A stretch of DNA of 64,000 bases from Diaminobutyricimonas aerilata. Its GTDB lineage: Bacteria > Actinomycetota > Actinomycetes > Actinomycetales > Microbacteriaceae. The translations under genes and the position numbers were made by a program. Shown here piece by piece: positions 53,613-62,949 of the stretch. Numbering within the stretch: position 1 is the stretch's first letter; every line of letters begins with the position of its first letter. The stretch is from NCBI RefSeq assembly GCF_002797715.1, contig NZ_PGFF01000001.1:3061304-3125303 (forward strand). The letters run 5' to 3'. The notes below the pieces were generated by a model that worked only from the letters and a program-made list of their open reading frames with translations, was not told where the DNA came from and made no database searches.

Positions 53613-54356
53613 ATGGACCTCTCCGGCAACACCGTCTTCATCCCCGGCGCCACCTCCGGGATCGGCCTCGCGCTCGCCGTGCGGCTCCAGCAGGAGGGCA
53701 ACACGGTCGTCATCGGCGGCCGCCGCGCCGACCTGCTCGAGCGGCTCGCGGCGGAGCACGGACTCGACACGGTCGTGATCGACACGACCGACCCGGCGTC
53801 GGTACTCGCCGCCCGCGACGCCGTGCTCGCGCGTCACCCCGAACTGAACGTGCTCATCGCGATGGCGGGCATCATGGTCGTCGAGGACGTGACGAAGGCC
53901 GGCTTCCTCGAGGCGGCCGAACGCGTCGTGAACACGAACGTGCTCGGACCGCTGCGGCTCATCGACGCGTTCGACGAGCAGCTCCAGTCGCGCCCGGCGG
54001 CCGCCATCGTGACGGTCTCCTCGGGGCTCGCCCACACCCCGCTGCGGCTCACGCCGACCTACAACGGCTCGAAGGCGTTCATCCACCTCTTCAGCGAGAG
54101 CATCCGGATGCAGTTCGCCGGCACGTCGGTGCAGGTGATCGAACTCGTGCCGCCTGCCGTGCAGACCGAGCTGCTGCCCGGCGGTTCGCAGGAGGAGTCG
54201 TACCTGCCGCTCGACGAGTACATCGACGAGACCGTATCCCTCCTCGCGTCCCAGCCGGACGCGACCGAGATCCTCGTCGAGCGGGTCAAGCCGCTCCGCT
54301 TCTCCGAGGTGAACGGCGCGTACGAGCAGACGGTCGCGTTCCTCAACGCGCACTGA
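53613..54356 (+). CDS. SDR family oxidoreductase (DltE-like)
   Basis: 247 residues, classical short-chain dehydrogenase. Cofactor motif PGATSGIGLALA, catalytic Ser in VTVSSGLAH and the YxxxK motif in TYNGSKAF, and PPAVQTELLPGG after it. Start after AAGGGA. Divergent from the XRE regulator; 123 bases between them hold CCCGC-N6-GCGGG as a weak possible operator. Confidence 0.92.
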   Translation: MDLSGNTVFIPGATSGIGLALAVRLQQEGNTVVIGGRRADLLERLAAEHGLDTVVIDTTDPASVLAARDAVLARHPELNVLIAMAGIMVVEDVTKAGFLEAAERVVNTNVLGPLRLIDAFDEQLQSRPAAAIVTVSSGLAHTPLRLTPTYNGSKAFIHLFSESIRMQFAGTSVQVIELVPPAVQTELLPGGSQEESYLPLDEYIDETVSLLASQPDATEILVERVKPLRFSEVNGAYEQTVAFLNAH

Positions 54357-54396
54357 CGCAGGCGGGCCGTTCGCTCCTCGCCGGGCTCTCGCGGCC

Positions 54397-54462
54397 TCGC
54401 GCTACAGAAACGCGGGCGCGCTACAGGTATTCGTGGCGCGCAGACGCTTTTCTGTAGCGCGA
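54397..54462. repeat. palindromic element, GCGCTACAG family, copy 1
   Basis: Perfect 14-base arms (TCGCGCTACAGAAA and complement) enclose a 38-base centre that itself contains GCGCGC...GCGCGC. A 28-base stretch (54416-54443) is identical to copy 2. Confidence 0.85.
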
Positions 54463-54489
54463 CGCGGGAACGGCACGGCGTCGCACGGC

Positions 54490-54557
54490 TTGCGCTACAC
54501 CAATGCTGTGCGCGCTACAGGTATTCGTGGCGCGCAGGATGCACTTCTGTAGCGCAA
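54490..54557. repeat. palindromic element, GCGCTACAG family, copy 2
   Basis: Perfect 10-base ends TTGCGCTACA and complement, same inner 28-base core (54510-54537) as copy 1. Both copies lie in the 281-base gap between convergent genes; no gene is seen in this gap. Confidence 0.85.
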
Positions 54558-54637
54558 CGCTCGCCCGGCTCGGGACCGGGAGGACGCGGGACCGTGCGGA
54601 CGCGGGGGGCGGGCGCTCGCGCGGCGCGCGCTCCGGG

Positions 54638-55345
54638 CTAATCCTCGGGCGGGAGGAGTTCCGGCGCGGCGCCACCGAGGGCGTTCTCGACGGCCGAGCG
54701 CACGAGCGGGCCGAGCACGCGTCCCGGATCGGGGATGCCGAGCTCGTCGAGGATGCCGACCGTCTGGGCCACGATCGCGGTCGAGAACGTGCTCGCGGTC
54801 GACACCGCCTCCGCCCACGCGGCACGGTCCTCCTCGGCGACGATCACCGGTTCCGCGCCCATCTCGACGACGAGCGCCTGTCCGATCGGCTGAACGGGCG
54901 TCGGCGCGGTGACGGCACAGTAGGCGCCACGCAGTCGGACGAGGTCGATGCTCGTGCCGGTGAACGCCATCGCCGGATTGACGGCGAGAGGGATCGCCCC
55001 GGCGGCCCGGGCGGGGGCGAGCACCGACGTGCCGACTCCCGGCGCCGTGTGCAGCACGAGCTGCCCCGGCTGCCATGTGCCGGTCGCCGCGAGTCCCTCG
55101 ACGAGTGCGGCGAGCTCGGACTCGGGCACGGCGAGCAGCACGAGCTCGCTGCGCCGCACCACCTCCGGCACGGTGAGCACCGGCACGCCGGGCAGCATCG
55201 CCTCGGCGCGGTCGCGGCTCTCCTGCGACACGGCGGAGATGCCGACGATCGCGTGGCCCGCGCCGCCGAGCGCGGCCCCGAGCACGGGGCCCACCCGACC
55301 GGCGCCGATGATGCCGACGCCGAGGCGTCCGGAACGTTCGGTCAC
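54638..55345 (-). CDS. Rossmann-like / DUF2520 domain protein
   Basis: 235 residues, resembling mycobacterial Rv3603c. N-terminal NADP-binding fold (GVGIIGAGRVGPVLG) and helical DUF2520 C-terminus (HTAPGVGTSVLAPARAAGAIPLAVNPAMAFTG region). Often encoded directly before panC, so a ketopantoate-reductase-like role in pantothenate synthesis has been suggested; that is inference. The GTG at 55345 overlaps the PH-protein stop by four bases (GTGA). Confidence 0.9.
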   Translation of the reverse strand: MTERSGRLGVGIIGAGRVGPVLGAALGGAGHAIVGISAVSQESRDRAEAMLPGVPVLTVPEVVRRSELVLLAVPESELAALVEGLAATGTWQPGQLVLHTAPGVGTSVLAPARAAGAIPLAVNPAMAFTGTSIDLVRLRGAYCAVTAPTPVQPIGQALVVEMGAEPVIVAEEDRAAWAEAVSTASTFSTAIVAQTVGILDELGIPDPGRVLGPLVRSAVENALGGAAPELLPPED

Positions 55346-57051
55346 ACCGTCTCCTGCGAGCGCCACCGGTGCGAGGTGTCGGAGCTCGCCGACTCGACCG
55401 CCGAGCGGGCGACGTCGTCGAAGAAGCGCTCAGCGCTGCCGCGGTCGACGGCTCCGAGTCGGGCCGAGATGGGGCCGGCGACCGTGTGCACGTGCACCGT
55501 CGCGAGATCGAGCGAACGCAGCAGCGGGCCCTGCGTCATGGCGACGCTCTGCATCCGGGGTGAGGGCACGACGACCAGCTCGCGCCAGATCGCGCCCCGG
55601 CGCAGCACCACCGCATCCGGGATCAGCGCATAGCCGTTGCGGCGCCAGCTGAACCAGCGCAGCACCGCGGCGCGCTTGGGCGAGTTGACGAACCCGTCGG
55701 ACTCGCCGCCCTTCGACACGAGACCCTCGCGCAGCATGTCGGTCTCGATGCCGGGCAGCAGCAGCGCGATCACCCGCATGACGTCGTCGACATCGCCGAC
55801 CGGCAGGATGATCGACCGCGCCTGGTTCTCGCTCTGCCCTCCGGAGGAGTTGTACGAGGTGGACCGCGACGCACGGTTGACCTTCACCTCCCACCAGCCC
55901 GCCGGACGCCACAGCAGCGACTGCGAGATCGACACGGAGTGGATGCGTCCGGGCGGCAGCGTCTCATTGGTCGTCGAGAGCAGGCCGTAGCCGACGCGCA
56001 CACCGTCGCGGGTGAGCGCGATCGAGTAGCGCAGCGAGCGCAGGAGCCGGTTGACGAGGTATCCGCCCATCCCGAGGGCGGCCGGAACGAACGCGAACAC
56101 CGGCCAGAACTCGCCCAGGAGGAACGGCAGCGCGATCGCCGCCGCGACGAACAGCAGGAAGAAGATGAGCACCTCGCTGAGCAGCAGCGAGCCGATCAGC
56201 CGGCCGAGGTGCAGTTTCACCACGGACTCGGGCGGTGCCTCGTCGGGGTCGAGCTCGGGTGCCAGGAACTCGTTGACCCGGCGCTCGATGATGTTGCCCT
56301 CGGCGTCGCGACGTTCCCGCGCCTCGACCTGCTGCGTGCCCGAGGCGAGTCGCAGGATCTCGCGACGCAGGTCGTCCGTCTGCCCGCTCGCGAGGTAGGT
56401 GAGCTGCACGTTGGCGTCCTGACCCGCTTGCGACACCTCGAGCTTCGCGGCGCCGAAGATGCGGGCGAACAGCGGACGCGCGATGTTGATGCCCTGGATG
56501 CGATCGAGCCGCGCCTTGCGGTTGGTGCGGAACAGGATGCCGCTGCGCACCTCGACGACCTCGTGCGTGATGCGGAAGGTGTGGAAGCGCCACGACAGGT
56601 AGAACGCGAGCAGACACACGATGAGCACGCCGGCGACGGCGAGCAGCGCGATGCCGATGAGGTCTTCGCGCAGGATCAGATCGAACGGGTCCCCGCCGTA
56701 CTCCCCGCCGGGCACCTCGAAGAAGATCTCGATGAGCCGCTCGCGCAGGTTGGCGATCACGACACCGAGGATGGCGAGGAAGGTGATGCCACCCTTCAGC
56801 AGCGGCGTGGCCGGGTGCAGCCGGTGCCACTCGCCGTCCGCGAGGCCGGTCGCCTCGACGGGCGGAGCGGGCGTCGGCTCCTGCAGCGGCGCTCCGGGTG
56901 CCGGGTGCTCTGCGGGAACGGGCGGAGTGCCGTCGGATGCGGCGGGCGGGGTCGCTTCGACAGGCTCAGCGACCGGAATGCGGTCTGCGGCGGGCGGGGT
57001 CGCTTCGACGGGCTCAGCGGCCGTGTCGCGGGGGTGGTGCTCGTCGTTCAC
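55342..57051 (-). CDS. PH domain (bPH2/YdbT-like) membrane protein with repeat-derived N-terminus
   Basis: 569 residues: disordered N-terminal tail of about 65 residues, membrane helices, and three bacterial PH modules (TFRITHEVVEVRSGILF, SIALTRDGVRVGYGLL, GYALIPDAVVLRRGAIW). Role in the envelope unknown. The tail contains two in-frame 16-residue repeats (AEPVEATPPAA) encoded by a dispersed DNA repeat. The GTG at 57051 overlaps the upstream stop (GTGA). Member of the folate-ftsH transcript, as in mycobacteria. Confidence 0.88.
   Translation of the reverse strand: MNDEHHPRDTAAEPVEATPPAADRIPVAEPVEATPPAASDGTPPVPAEHPAPGAPLQEPTPAPPVEATGLADGEWHRLHPATPLLKGGITFLAILGVVIANLRERLIEIFFEVPGGEYGGDPFDLILREDLIGIALLAVAGVLIVCLLAFYLSWRFHTFRITHEVVEVRSGILFRTNRKARLDRIQGINIARPLFARIFGAAKLEVSQAGQDANVQLTYLASGQTDDLRREILRLASGTQQVEARERRDAEGNIIERRVNEFLAPELDPDEAPPESVVKLHLGRLIGSLLLSEVLIFFLLFVAAAIALPFLLGEFWPVFAFVPAALGMGGYLVNRLLRSLRYSIALTRDGVRVGYGLLSTTNETLPPGRIHSVSISQSLLWRPAGWWEVKVNRASRSTSYNSSGGQSENQARSIILPVGDVDDVMRVIALLLPGIETDMLREGLVSKGGESDGFVNSPKRAAVLRWFSWRRNGYALIPDAVVLRRGAIWRELVVVPSPRMQSVAMTQGPLLRSLDLATVHVHTVAGPISARLGAVDRGSAERFFDDVARSAVESASSDTSHRWRSQETV
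56956..57017. repeat. in-frame 48-base tandem repeat with TTCGACAGGCTCAG core
   Basis: TTCGACAGGCTCAG (56956-56969) and TTCGACGGGCTCAG (57004-57017) are 48 bases apart and embedded in near-identical flanks. The motif also occurs in intergenic DNA at 4.1-4.2 kb and 15.8 kb. Confidence 0.85.
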
Positions 57052-57530
57052 AGTCCCGCCCGACGGGATTCGGCGAGCTCCACCAGCCGGTCGCGCAGCT
57101 CCTCGGCCTCGCCCTCGGGGAGTCCGGGGATGACGACGTTCGACATCGCCGCGGCCGTGACGAACTTGAGTTCGGAGAGCCCGACGGCGCGCGCGATCGG
57201 TCCGCGGTTGATGTCGATGAGCTGCATCCGCCCGTAGGGGACCGCGACGATGCGGCGGAACATGATGCCGCGACGGAACAGCAGGTCGTCCTCGCGCAGC
57301 TGGTACCCGATGGACCGCACGCGCCGCGGGGTGAAGGCGACGATGAGCAGCCCGATGACGCCGACGACCGTGGGCAGCACCCACGCCCACTCCCAGTCGC
57401 TCACGAAGAACGGGATGGCGCTGGCGCCCGCGATCACGATCATCGTGATGAGGGTGCCGATCAGATCGACCACGACGTATTTGGGAGAGACCCGGCGCCA
57501 CTCCACGTCGGTCAACTCGATGGCGTTCAT
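57048..57530 (-). CDS. PH domain-containing small membrane protein
   Basis: 160 residues: two membrane helices (about 18-38 and 48-66) then one bPH2 domain (IGYQLREDDLLFRRGIMFRRIVAVPYGRMQLIDI). ATG at 57530 after GGAGGGG. It is paired with the larger PH protein downstream, a common YdbS/YdbT-like arrangement. Confidence 0.88.
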   Translation of the reverse strand: MNAIELTDVEWRRVSPKYVVVDLIGTLITMIVIAGASAIPFFVSDWEWAWVLPTVVGVIGLLIVAFTPRRVRSIGYQLREDDLLFRRGIMFRRIVAVPYGRMQLIDINRGPIARAVGLSELKFVTAAAMSNVVIPGLPEGEAEELRDRLVELAESRRAGL

Positions 57531-57553
57531 GGACCCCTCCGGATGGGGCTCGA

Positions 57554-58030
57554 TCACGCGGCGGCGGCCGGGCCCGAATTCTCGTTCTCGTCGTCCGGCG
57601 GGATGGTGCACATCCGCTCGGCGACGAGTCCGCCGACGAGCAGCGCCACGGCTCCCGCCGTCATGGCCGCGGCCATCAGCACCGAGCCTACTCCGCCGGG
57701 CACCGACGAGCGCCCGACGAGATAGATGAGGATGCCGATGCCGCCACCGCCCAGCAGGGAGCCGGTGAGCGCGGCCGCCTTCGCGAGCAGCACGACCCGC
57801 ATCGCGTAGAAGGGGTCGACCTTGTTGTGCATCCGGTCGCGCACCGCGCGCCGGACCGGCAGCGCCGCGAGCACGACGATGGCCGCGAGCACGAGCAGCA
57901 CGATCGCGAGCGAGTACGGCGGCATGACGATCGCCTGCCCGGCGGCGGCGAGTCCCGCGTCGAGGAAGAATCCACCGACGGTGCCGATCACGGCGAAGAG
58001 CACGAGGGTGGAGGGGGTGGTGTGCTTCAT
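57554..58030 (-). CDS. DUF3180 membrane protein
   Basis: 158 residues, four membrane helices and a polar tail (ERMCTIPPDDENENSGP). Position between folK and the PH genes matches mycobacterial Rv3605c. Start overlaps the folK stop (ATGA). Function unknown. Confidence 0.88.
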   Translation of the reverse strand: MKHTTPSTLVLFAVIGTVGGFFLDAGLAAAGQAIVMPPYSLAIVLLVLAAIVVLAALPVRRAVRDRMHNKVDPFYAMRVVLLAKAAALTGSLLGGGGIGILIYLVGRSSVPGGVGSVLMAAAMTAGAVALLVGGLVAERMCTIPPDDENENSGPAAAA

Positions 58031-58506
58031 CGGACGCCTCCACGGAGCTCGGTCAGAAGATCCCGCACCGGTCCGGCGCCGGTGAGTCGCGCATCCGGGT
58101 CGGCCTCGAGCCAGGGTGCGAGCACGAACTCGCGCTCGGTGGTGCGCGGATGCGGGAGGGTCAGCCGGGGGTCGTCGCTCACGACCCCGTCGACGTCGAT
58201 GAGGTCGAGGTCGAGGGTGCGGTCACCCCAACGTTCGGCGCGTACCCGCCCATGCGCGCGCTCGATCCGCTCGAGTTCGGCGTGCAACGCCGTCGGCTCG
58301 AGTTCCGTCTCGACGACGACGACCGCGTTGAGGTACCGGGGCGCGGAGTCGTCGACGCCGTCGAGCTTGAGTGCCGCCGTCTCGTGCAGACCCGACCGGG
58401 CCACGACCGCCGTGTTCTCGAGCGCTTCCAGCTCGGCGATGGCCGCCTCGAGCGTCGCGGCGCGATCGCCGAGGTTGCCGCCGAGAGCGATCACGGCGCG
58501 CGTCAT
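58027..58506 (-). CDS. folK: 6-hydroxymethyl-7,8-dihydropterin pyrophosphokinase
   Basis: 159 residues; pyrophosphorylates the pterin before DHPS. Motifs LGGNLGDR, RWGDRTLDLDLI and PHPRTTEREFVLAP. ATG overlaps the folB stop (ATGA). Confidence 0.96.
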   Translation of the reverse strand: MTRAVIALGGNLGDRAATLEAAIAELEALENTAVVARSGLHETAALKLDGVDDSAPRYLNAVVVVETELEPTALHAELERIERAHGRVRAERWGDRTLDLDLIDVDGVVSDDPRLTLPHPRTTEREFVLAPWLEADPDARLTGAGPVRDLLTELRGGVR

Positions 58507-58865
58507 CGTCGGCTCCGCACGATCGTCACCGACACGTCGACGAACGGCACGGTGATCGGGGCGTGCGGCTTGTGCACGGTGACGATCGTCTGCTCGACCA
58601 CGGGATGCGCGAGCACGACCTCGGCGATGCGTTCGGCGACGGTCTCGATGAGGTCGACCGGGTCGCGTTCGACCGCCGCGACGACCTCTTCCGCGAGTTC
58701 CCCGTAGTGCACGGTGTCGTGCAGCGCGTCCGTCAGCGCCGCGGCACGCAGGTCGAGTTCGGCGACGACGTCGATCACGAACTCCTGCCCGTCGCGGCGC
58801 TCGTGCTCGAAGACGCCGTGGTGGGCGGTCGCGCGCAGGCCGGTGAGCGTGATGCGGTCCATCAT
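58503..58865 (-). CDS. folB: dihydroneopterin aldolase
   Basis: 120 residues; cleaves dihydroneopterin to 6-hydroxymethyl-dihydropterin. GVFEHERRDGQEFVIDV, DTVHYGELAEEV and LIETVAERIAE are the family signatures, with the catalytic Lys in VHKPHAPI. Start overlaps the folP stop. Confidence 0.96.
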   Translation of the reverse strand: MMDRITLTGLRATAHHGVFEHERRDGQEFVIDVVAELDLRAAALTDALHDTVHYGELAEEVVAAVERDPVDLIETVAERIAEVVLAHPVVEQTIVTVHKPHAPITVPFVDVSVTIVRSRR

Positions 58866-59710
58866 GCGAGTGCCCCCTGTCGCCAGGCCTCCGCGACGGC
58901 GAGCGCCGCGCGGGTTCCGGGTACATCGTGCACCCGAACGGCCCATGCGCCCTCGCGCGCCGCGAGCGCGCTCACGATCGCGGTCGGGGCGTCGCGGTCG
59001 GTGACGGGCGCGTCGGGGTCGAGCAGTTTGCCCAGGAATCGCTTGCGGCTCGCGCCGACGAGAACGGGGAAGCCCAGCTCGACGAGCTCGCCGAGGTGTC
59101 CGAGCAGGGCCCAGTTGTGCCGCGCCTTCTTGGCGAAGCCGAGCCCCGGATCGAGCACGATGCGCTCGACCGGCACTCCCCGGATGATGAGTTCGGATGC
59201 GCGCAGCGCGAGGGTGTGGTGCACCTCACGCACCACGTCGGCGTACTGGGTGTGCTTGTTCATGGTGGCGCTGTGCCCACGCCAGTGCGAGGCGATGTAG
59301 ACCGCGTCACTCTCGGCGATCACGCGATGCATCTCGGGGTCGGCGAGGCCGCCCGACACGTCGTTGATGTAACGCGCGCCGGCCGCGATGGCCGCGACGG
59401 CGGTGGCGGAGTTCATGGTGTCGACGCTCACGGCCACGCCACGCTCGGCGAGGGCCCGCACGACGGGGATGACACGACGCTGCTCCTCCTCGACGGGCAC
59501 GCGGTCGGCGCCGGGACGCGTCGACTCGCCGCCGACGTCGACGACGTCGGCGCCCTGCTCGACGAGCTCGAGGCCGCGGGCGATCGCATCGTCGGCGGAG
59601 TCGAAGCGCCCGCCGTCGCTGAACGAGTCGGGGGTCACGTTGAGCACGCCCATGATCGACGTGCGCCGCGAGCGTCCCGTGCGATCCTGCTGCACGAGCG
59701 CGTCACCCAT
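58862..59710 (-). CDS. folP: dihydropteroate synthase
   Basis: 282 residues; condenses pterin pyrophosphate with p-aminobenzoate (sulfonamide target). MGVLNVTPDSFSDGG, DVGGESTRPGA, LDPGLGFAKK and GASRKRFLG are all intact. Start overlaps folE by eight bases. Confidence 0.97.
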   Translation of the reverse strand: MGDALVQQDRTGRSRRTSIMGVLNVTPDSFSDGGRFDSADDAIARGLELVEQGADVVDVGGESTRPGADRVPVEEEQRRVIPVVRALAERGVAVSVDTMNSATAVAAIAAGARYINDVSGGLADPEMHRVIAESDAVYIASHWRGHSATMNKHTQYADVVREVHHTLALRASELIIRGVPVERIVLDPGLGFAKKARHNWALLGHLGELVELGFPVLVGASRKRFLGKLLDPDAPVTDRDAPTAIVSALAAREGAWAVRVHDVPGTRAALAVAEAWRQGALA

Positions 59711-60293
59711 CGCGGCTCCCGGCGTCGCCGCGACCGCCGATGAGCGCCATGACGTCGGCGCGCGCGACGGGGTCGGTGAGCAGTCCGCGACTCGCCATCG
59801 TCACCGTGGAGCTGTGGGCCTGACGCACCCCGCGCGCGTTGACGCATCCGTGTTTCGCGTCGAGCACGACGAGCACTCCACGCGGTTCGAGGCCGGTCTC
59901 GAGCGCATCCGCGATCTCGTCGGTGAGGCGTTCCTGCACCTGCGGCCGCGAGGAGAGCGTCTCGACCACGCGCGGCAGCCGGCCGAGGCCGACGACGCGG
60001 CGGTCGGGCAGGTAAGCGAGGTGGGCGACGCCGGTGAACGGCAGCAGATGGTGTTCGCACATCGACCGGAACTCGATGTCGCGCAGCACGACGGCCTCGC
60101 CCGTGCGGTCGCCGACGTCGATCGTCTCGCGTAGATGGTCGAGCGGGTCGGCGTCCAGCCCGGAGAAGAATTCGCCGTACGCCTCCGCGATGCGTTGCGG
60201 AGTCGTCGCGAGCCCCGACCGGGTCGGATCCTCACCGATCGCGGTCAGGAGCTCGACGACGGCCGCTTCGATGCGCCGGGTGTCGATCGCCAC
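59703..60293 (-). CDS. folE: GTP cyclohydrolase I
   Basis: 196 residues; first step of folate synthesis. Zinc ligands are in RSMCEHHLLPF and in KHGCVNARGV. GTG at 60293, six bases after the ftsH stop. Confidence 0.97.
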   Translation of the reverse strand: MAIDTRRIEAAVVELLTAIGEDPTRSGLATTPQRIAEAYGEFFSGLDADPLDHLRETIDVGDRTGEAVVLRDIEFRSMCEHHLLPFTGVAHLAYLPDRRVVGLGRLPRVVETLSSRPQVQERLTDEIADALETGLEPRGVLVVLDAKHGCVNARGVRQAHSSTVTMASRGLLTDPVARADVMALIGGRGDAGSRDG

Positions 60294-60299
60294 CGCGGC

Positions 60300-62306
60300 C
60301 TACGCGGTCGCGATGCCGGGGGTCTTCCGCGGGCGCGGCGCGCGACGCGAGGTGTCCGCCGGCGGCTCCGAGTCGACGCCGCCGTCGACGGCACCCGCAT
60401 CGATCGGGGCCTTCGCGGGGATCTTCACGGGAGGCAGATCGGAGATCGGGCGCTTCTGGCTCGAGAGCCACTGCGGACGCTCCGGCAGGCGACGCACGTC
60501 GGCGAAGATCTCGGCCAGCTGGTTGTGGTCGAGGGTCTCCTTCTGGAGCAGCTCGGTGGCGAGCCGGTCGAGGATCTCGCGGTTGTCGCTGAGCACCTGG
60601 TACGCCTCATCGTGCGCCTGCTCGATGAGGAGGCGCACCTCCTCGTCGACGCGCTCGGCGATCGTCTCGGAGTAGTCGCGCTGGTGGCCCATGTCGCGCC
60701 CGAGGAAGACCTCGCCGCTCGACTGTCCGAGCTTCACAGCGCCGACGTTCGCGCTCATCCCGTACTCGGTGACCATCTTGCGGGCGATGCCGGTGGCCTT
60801 CTCGATGTCGTTCGACGCACCCGTCGTGGGGTCGTGGAACACGATCTCCTCGGCGACGCGGCCACCCATCGCGTAGGCGAGCTGGTCGAGTAGTTCGTTG
60901 CGGGTCACGGAGTACTTGTCCTCGAGCGGCAGCACCATCGTGTAGCCGAGGGCGCGACCGCGGGGCAGGATCGTGACCTTCGTCACCGGGTCGGTGTGGC
61001 GCATCGCGGCGGCGGCGAGGGCGTGACCACCCTCGTGGTACGCCGTGATGAGCTTCTCCTTGTCCTTCATCACGCGGGTGCGGCGCTGCGGACCGGCCAT
61101 CACGCGGTCGACGGCCTCGTCGAGGGCGCGGTTGTCGATGAGCTGCGCGTTGCTGCGCGCGGTGAGCAGTGCGGCCTCGTTGAGCACGTTCGCCAGGTCG
61201 GCGCCGGTGAATCCGGGCGTCTTGCGGGCGAGCACCTCGAGGTCCACCCCGGCGGCCATCGGCTTGCCCTTCGCGTGCACCTCGAGGATGCGCTTGCGAC
61301 CGAGCAGGTCGGGGGCATCGACGCCGATCTGGCGGTCGAAGCGACCGGGACGCAGGAGCGCCGGGTCGAGGATGTCGGGGCGGTTCGTCGCCGCGATCAT
61401 GATGACGTTGGTCTTCACGTCGAAGCCGTCCATCTCGACCAGCAGCTGGTTGAGGGTCTGCTCGCGCTCGTCGTGACCGCCGCCCATCCCGGCACCGCGG
61501 TGACGGCCGACGGCGTCGATCTCGTCGACGAAGATGATCGACGGGGAGTTGTTCTTCGCCTGCTCGAACAGGTCACGCACACGACTCGCGCCGACACCGA
61601 CGAACATCTCCACGAAGTCCGAACCGGAGATCGAGTAGAACGGCACGCCCGCCTCACCCGCGACAGCGCGCGCGAGGAGCGTCTTACCGGTACCGGGAGG
61701 GCCGTAGAGCAGCACGCCCTTGGGGATGCGCGCGCCGACCGCCTGGAACTTCGCCGGCTCCTTGAGGAACTCCTTGATCTCGTGCAGCTCCTCGATCGCC
61801 TCGTCGGCGCCCGCGACATCCGCGAAGGTGACCTTCGGGCTCTCCTTCGACACGAGCTTCGCGCGGGACTTGCCGAACTGCATGACGCGGTTGCCGCCGC
61901 CCTGCACGCGCATGAAGAGGAAGTAGAAGATGACGCCGATGATGAGGAACGGCAGCAGCACGCTGAACAGCTGCGTGAAGAAGTTGACCTGAGGCACCTC
62001 GTCGTCGAAGTCGGCCTTCGACGCGTCGATCGCCTCGATGATCTCCGGTCCGCGCGGCTGCACGTAGTAGAACTGCACGCGCTCGCTGCCCTCGTAGGCC
62101 TTGCTCAGCACGAGGTCGACGCGCTGCTCGCCGTCGACCGTCTTGGCCTGTTCGACGGTGTCACCGCGCAGCAGGGAGAGACCCTGCTGGGTGGTGATCT
62201 CGCGGAATCCGCCCCCGGCGGTCAACAGACTGAAGCCCAGCCAGAGGGCGAGCGCACCGACGATCACATAGATGATCGGTCCGCGGAAGAGGCGCTTGAA
62301 ATCCAT
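60300..62306 (-). CDS. ftsH: ATP-dependent zinc metalloprotease FtsH
   Basis: 668-residue membrane AAA+ protease. Two helices ([17 protein letters not shown] and [19 protein letters not shown]) flank the outer domain. Walker A is GPPGTGKT, Walker B IIFVDEID, and the zinc site HEGGH with a distal Asp helix. The C-terminal tail is Pro/Ala-rich. An aggcta box (TAGCCT leftward, 62321-62316) stands nine bases before the ATG, giving a near-leaderless transcript for the ftsH-fol operon. Confidence 0.98.
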   Translation of the reverse strand: MDFKRLFRGPIIYVIVGALALWLGFSLLTAGGGFREITTQQGLSLLRGDTVEQAKTVDGEQRVDLVLSKAYEGSERVQFYYVQPRGPEIIEAIDASKADFDDEVPQVNFFTQLFSVLLPFLIIGVIFYFLFMRVQGGGNRVMQFGKSRAKLVSKESPKVTFADVAGADEAIEELHEIKEFLKEPAKFQAVGARIPKGVLLYGPPGTGKTLLARAVAGEAGVPFYSISGSDFVEMFVGVGASRVRDLFEQAKNNSPSIIFVDEIDAVGRHRGAGMGGGHDEREQTLNQLLVEMDGFDVKTNVIMIAATNRPDILDPALLRPGRFDRQIGVDAPDLLGRKRILEVHAKGKPMAAGVDLEVLARKTPGFTGADLANVLNEAALLTARSNAQLIDNRALDEAVDRVMAGPQRRTRVMKDKEKLITAYHEGGHALAAAAMRHTDPVTKVTILPRGRALGYTMVLPLEDKYSVTRNELLDQLAYAMGGRVAEEIVFHDPTTGASNDIEKATGIARKMVTEYGMSANVGAVKLGQSSGEVFLGRDMGHQRDYSETIAERVDEEVRLLIEQAHDEAYQVLSDNREILDRLATELLQKETLDHNQLAEIFADVRRLPERPQWLSSQKRPISDLPPVKIPAKAPIDAGAVDGGVDSEPPADTSRRAPRPRKTPGIATA

Positions 62307-62397
62307 GGTCCGCCAAGGCTACAACCCGGGCGCTGTGCGGGCACCGGGTGTTCGCCGTCGGGGTAATGGGCGCGCGCTCGGCGCCCGCTGTGCGGCG

Positions 62398-62949
62398 TTA
62401 CTCGTAGACGTGCGGCGCGAGCACCGCGACACCGCGCAGATTGCGGTAGCTCTCCGCGTAGTCGAGGCCGTAGCCGACCACGAAGTCGTTCGGGATGTCG
62501 AAGCCGATGTACTCGACGTCCACCTCGACCTTCGCCGCATCCGGCTTGCGCAGCAGGGCGCAGATCTTCACCGACGCGGCGCCGCGGCTCTGCAGGTTGC
62601 CGAGCAGCCACGAGAGCGTCAGTCCGGAGTCGATGATGTCCTCGACGATGAGCACGTCGCGCCCGGAGAGGTCGGTGTCGAGATCCTTGAGGATGCGCAC
62701 GACGCCGCTCGACTTCGTGCCGGCGCCGTACGACGACACCGCCATCCAGTCCATGTCGATGTGCATCCGCAATTCGCGGGCGAGGTCGGCCATCACCATG
62801 ACCGCACCCTTGAGCACGCCGACGAGCAACGGCTTGCGCCCCGCGTAGTCGGCCTCGATGCGGCGGGCGAGCTCGGCGATCTTGTCGTGGATCTGCTCTT
62901 CGGTGAGCAGCACATCCGTGAGGTCGTCGCGCACGTCATCCAGCCGCAT
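62398..62949 (-). CDS. hpt: hypoxanthine phosphoribosyltransferase
   Basis: 183 residues, purine salvage. PRPP loop [30 protein letters not shown] and [22 protein letters not shown]. Start overlaps the tilS stop by 14 bases, the common actinobacterial tilS-hpt pair before ftsH. Confidence 0.97.
   Translation of the reverse strand: MRLDDVRDDLTDVLLTEEQIHDKIAELARRIEADYAGRKPLLVGVLKGAVMVMADLARELRMHIDMDWMAVSSYGAGTKSSGVVRILKDLDTDLSGRDVLIVEDIIDSGLTLSWLLGNLQSRGAASVKICALLRKPDAAKVEVDVEYIGFDIPNDFVVGYGLDYAESYRNLRGVAVLAPHVYE

Noticed and set aside
55342-57501. A 719-codon version of the large PH protein
   Set aside because: It would overlap the smaller PH gene completely; the GTG at 57051 with a GTGA overlap is the natural start.
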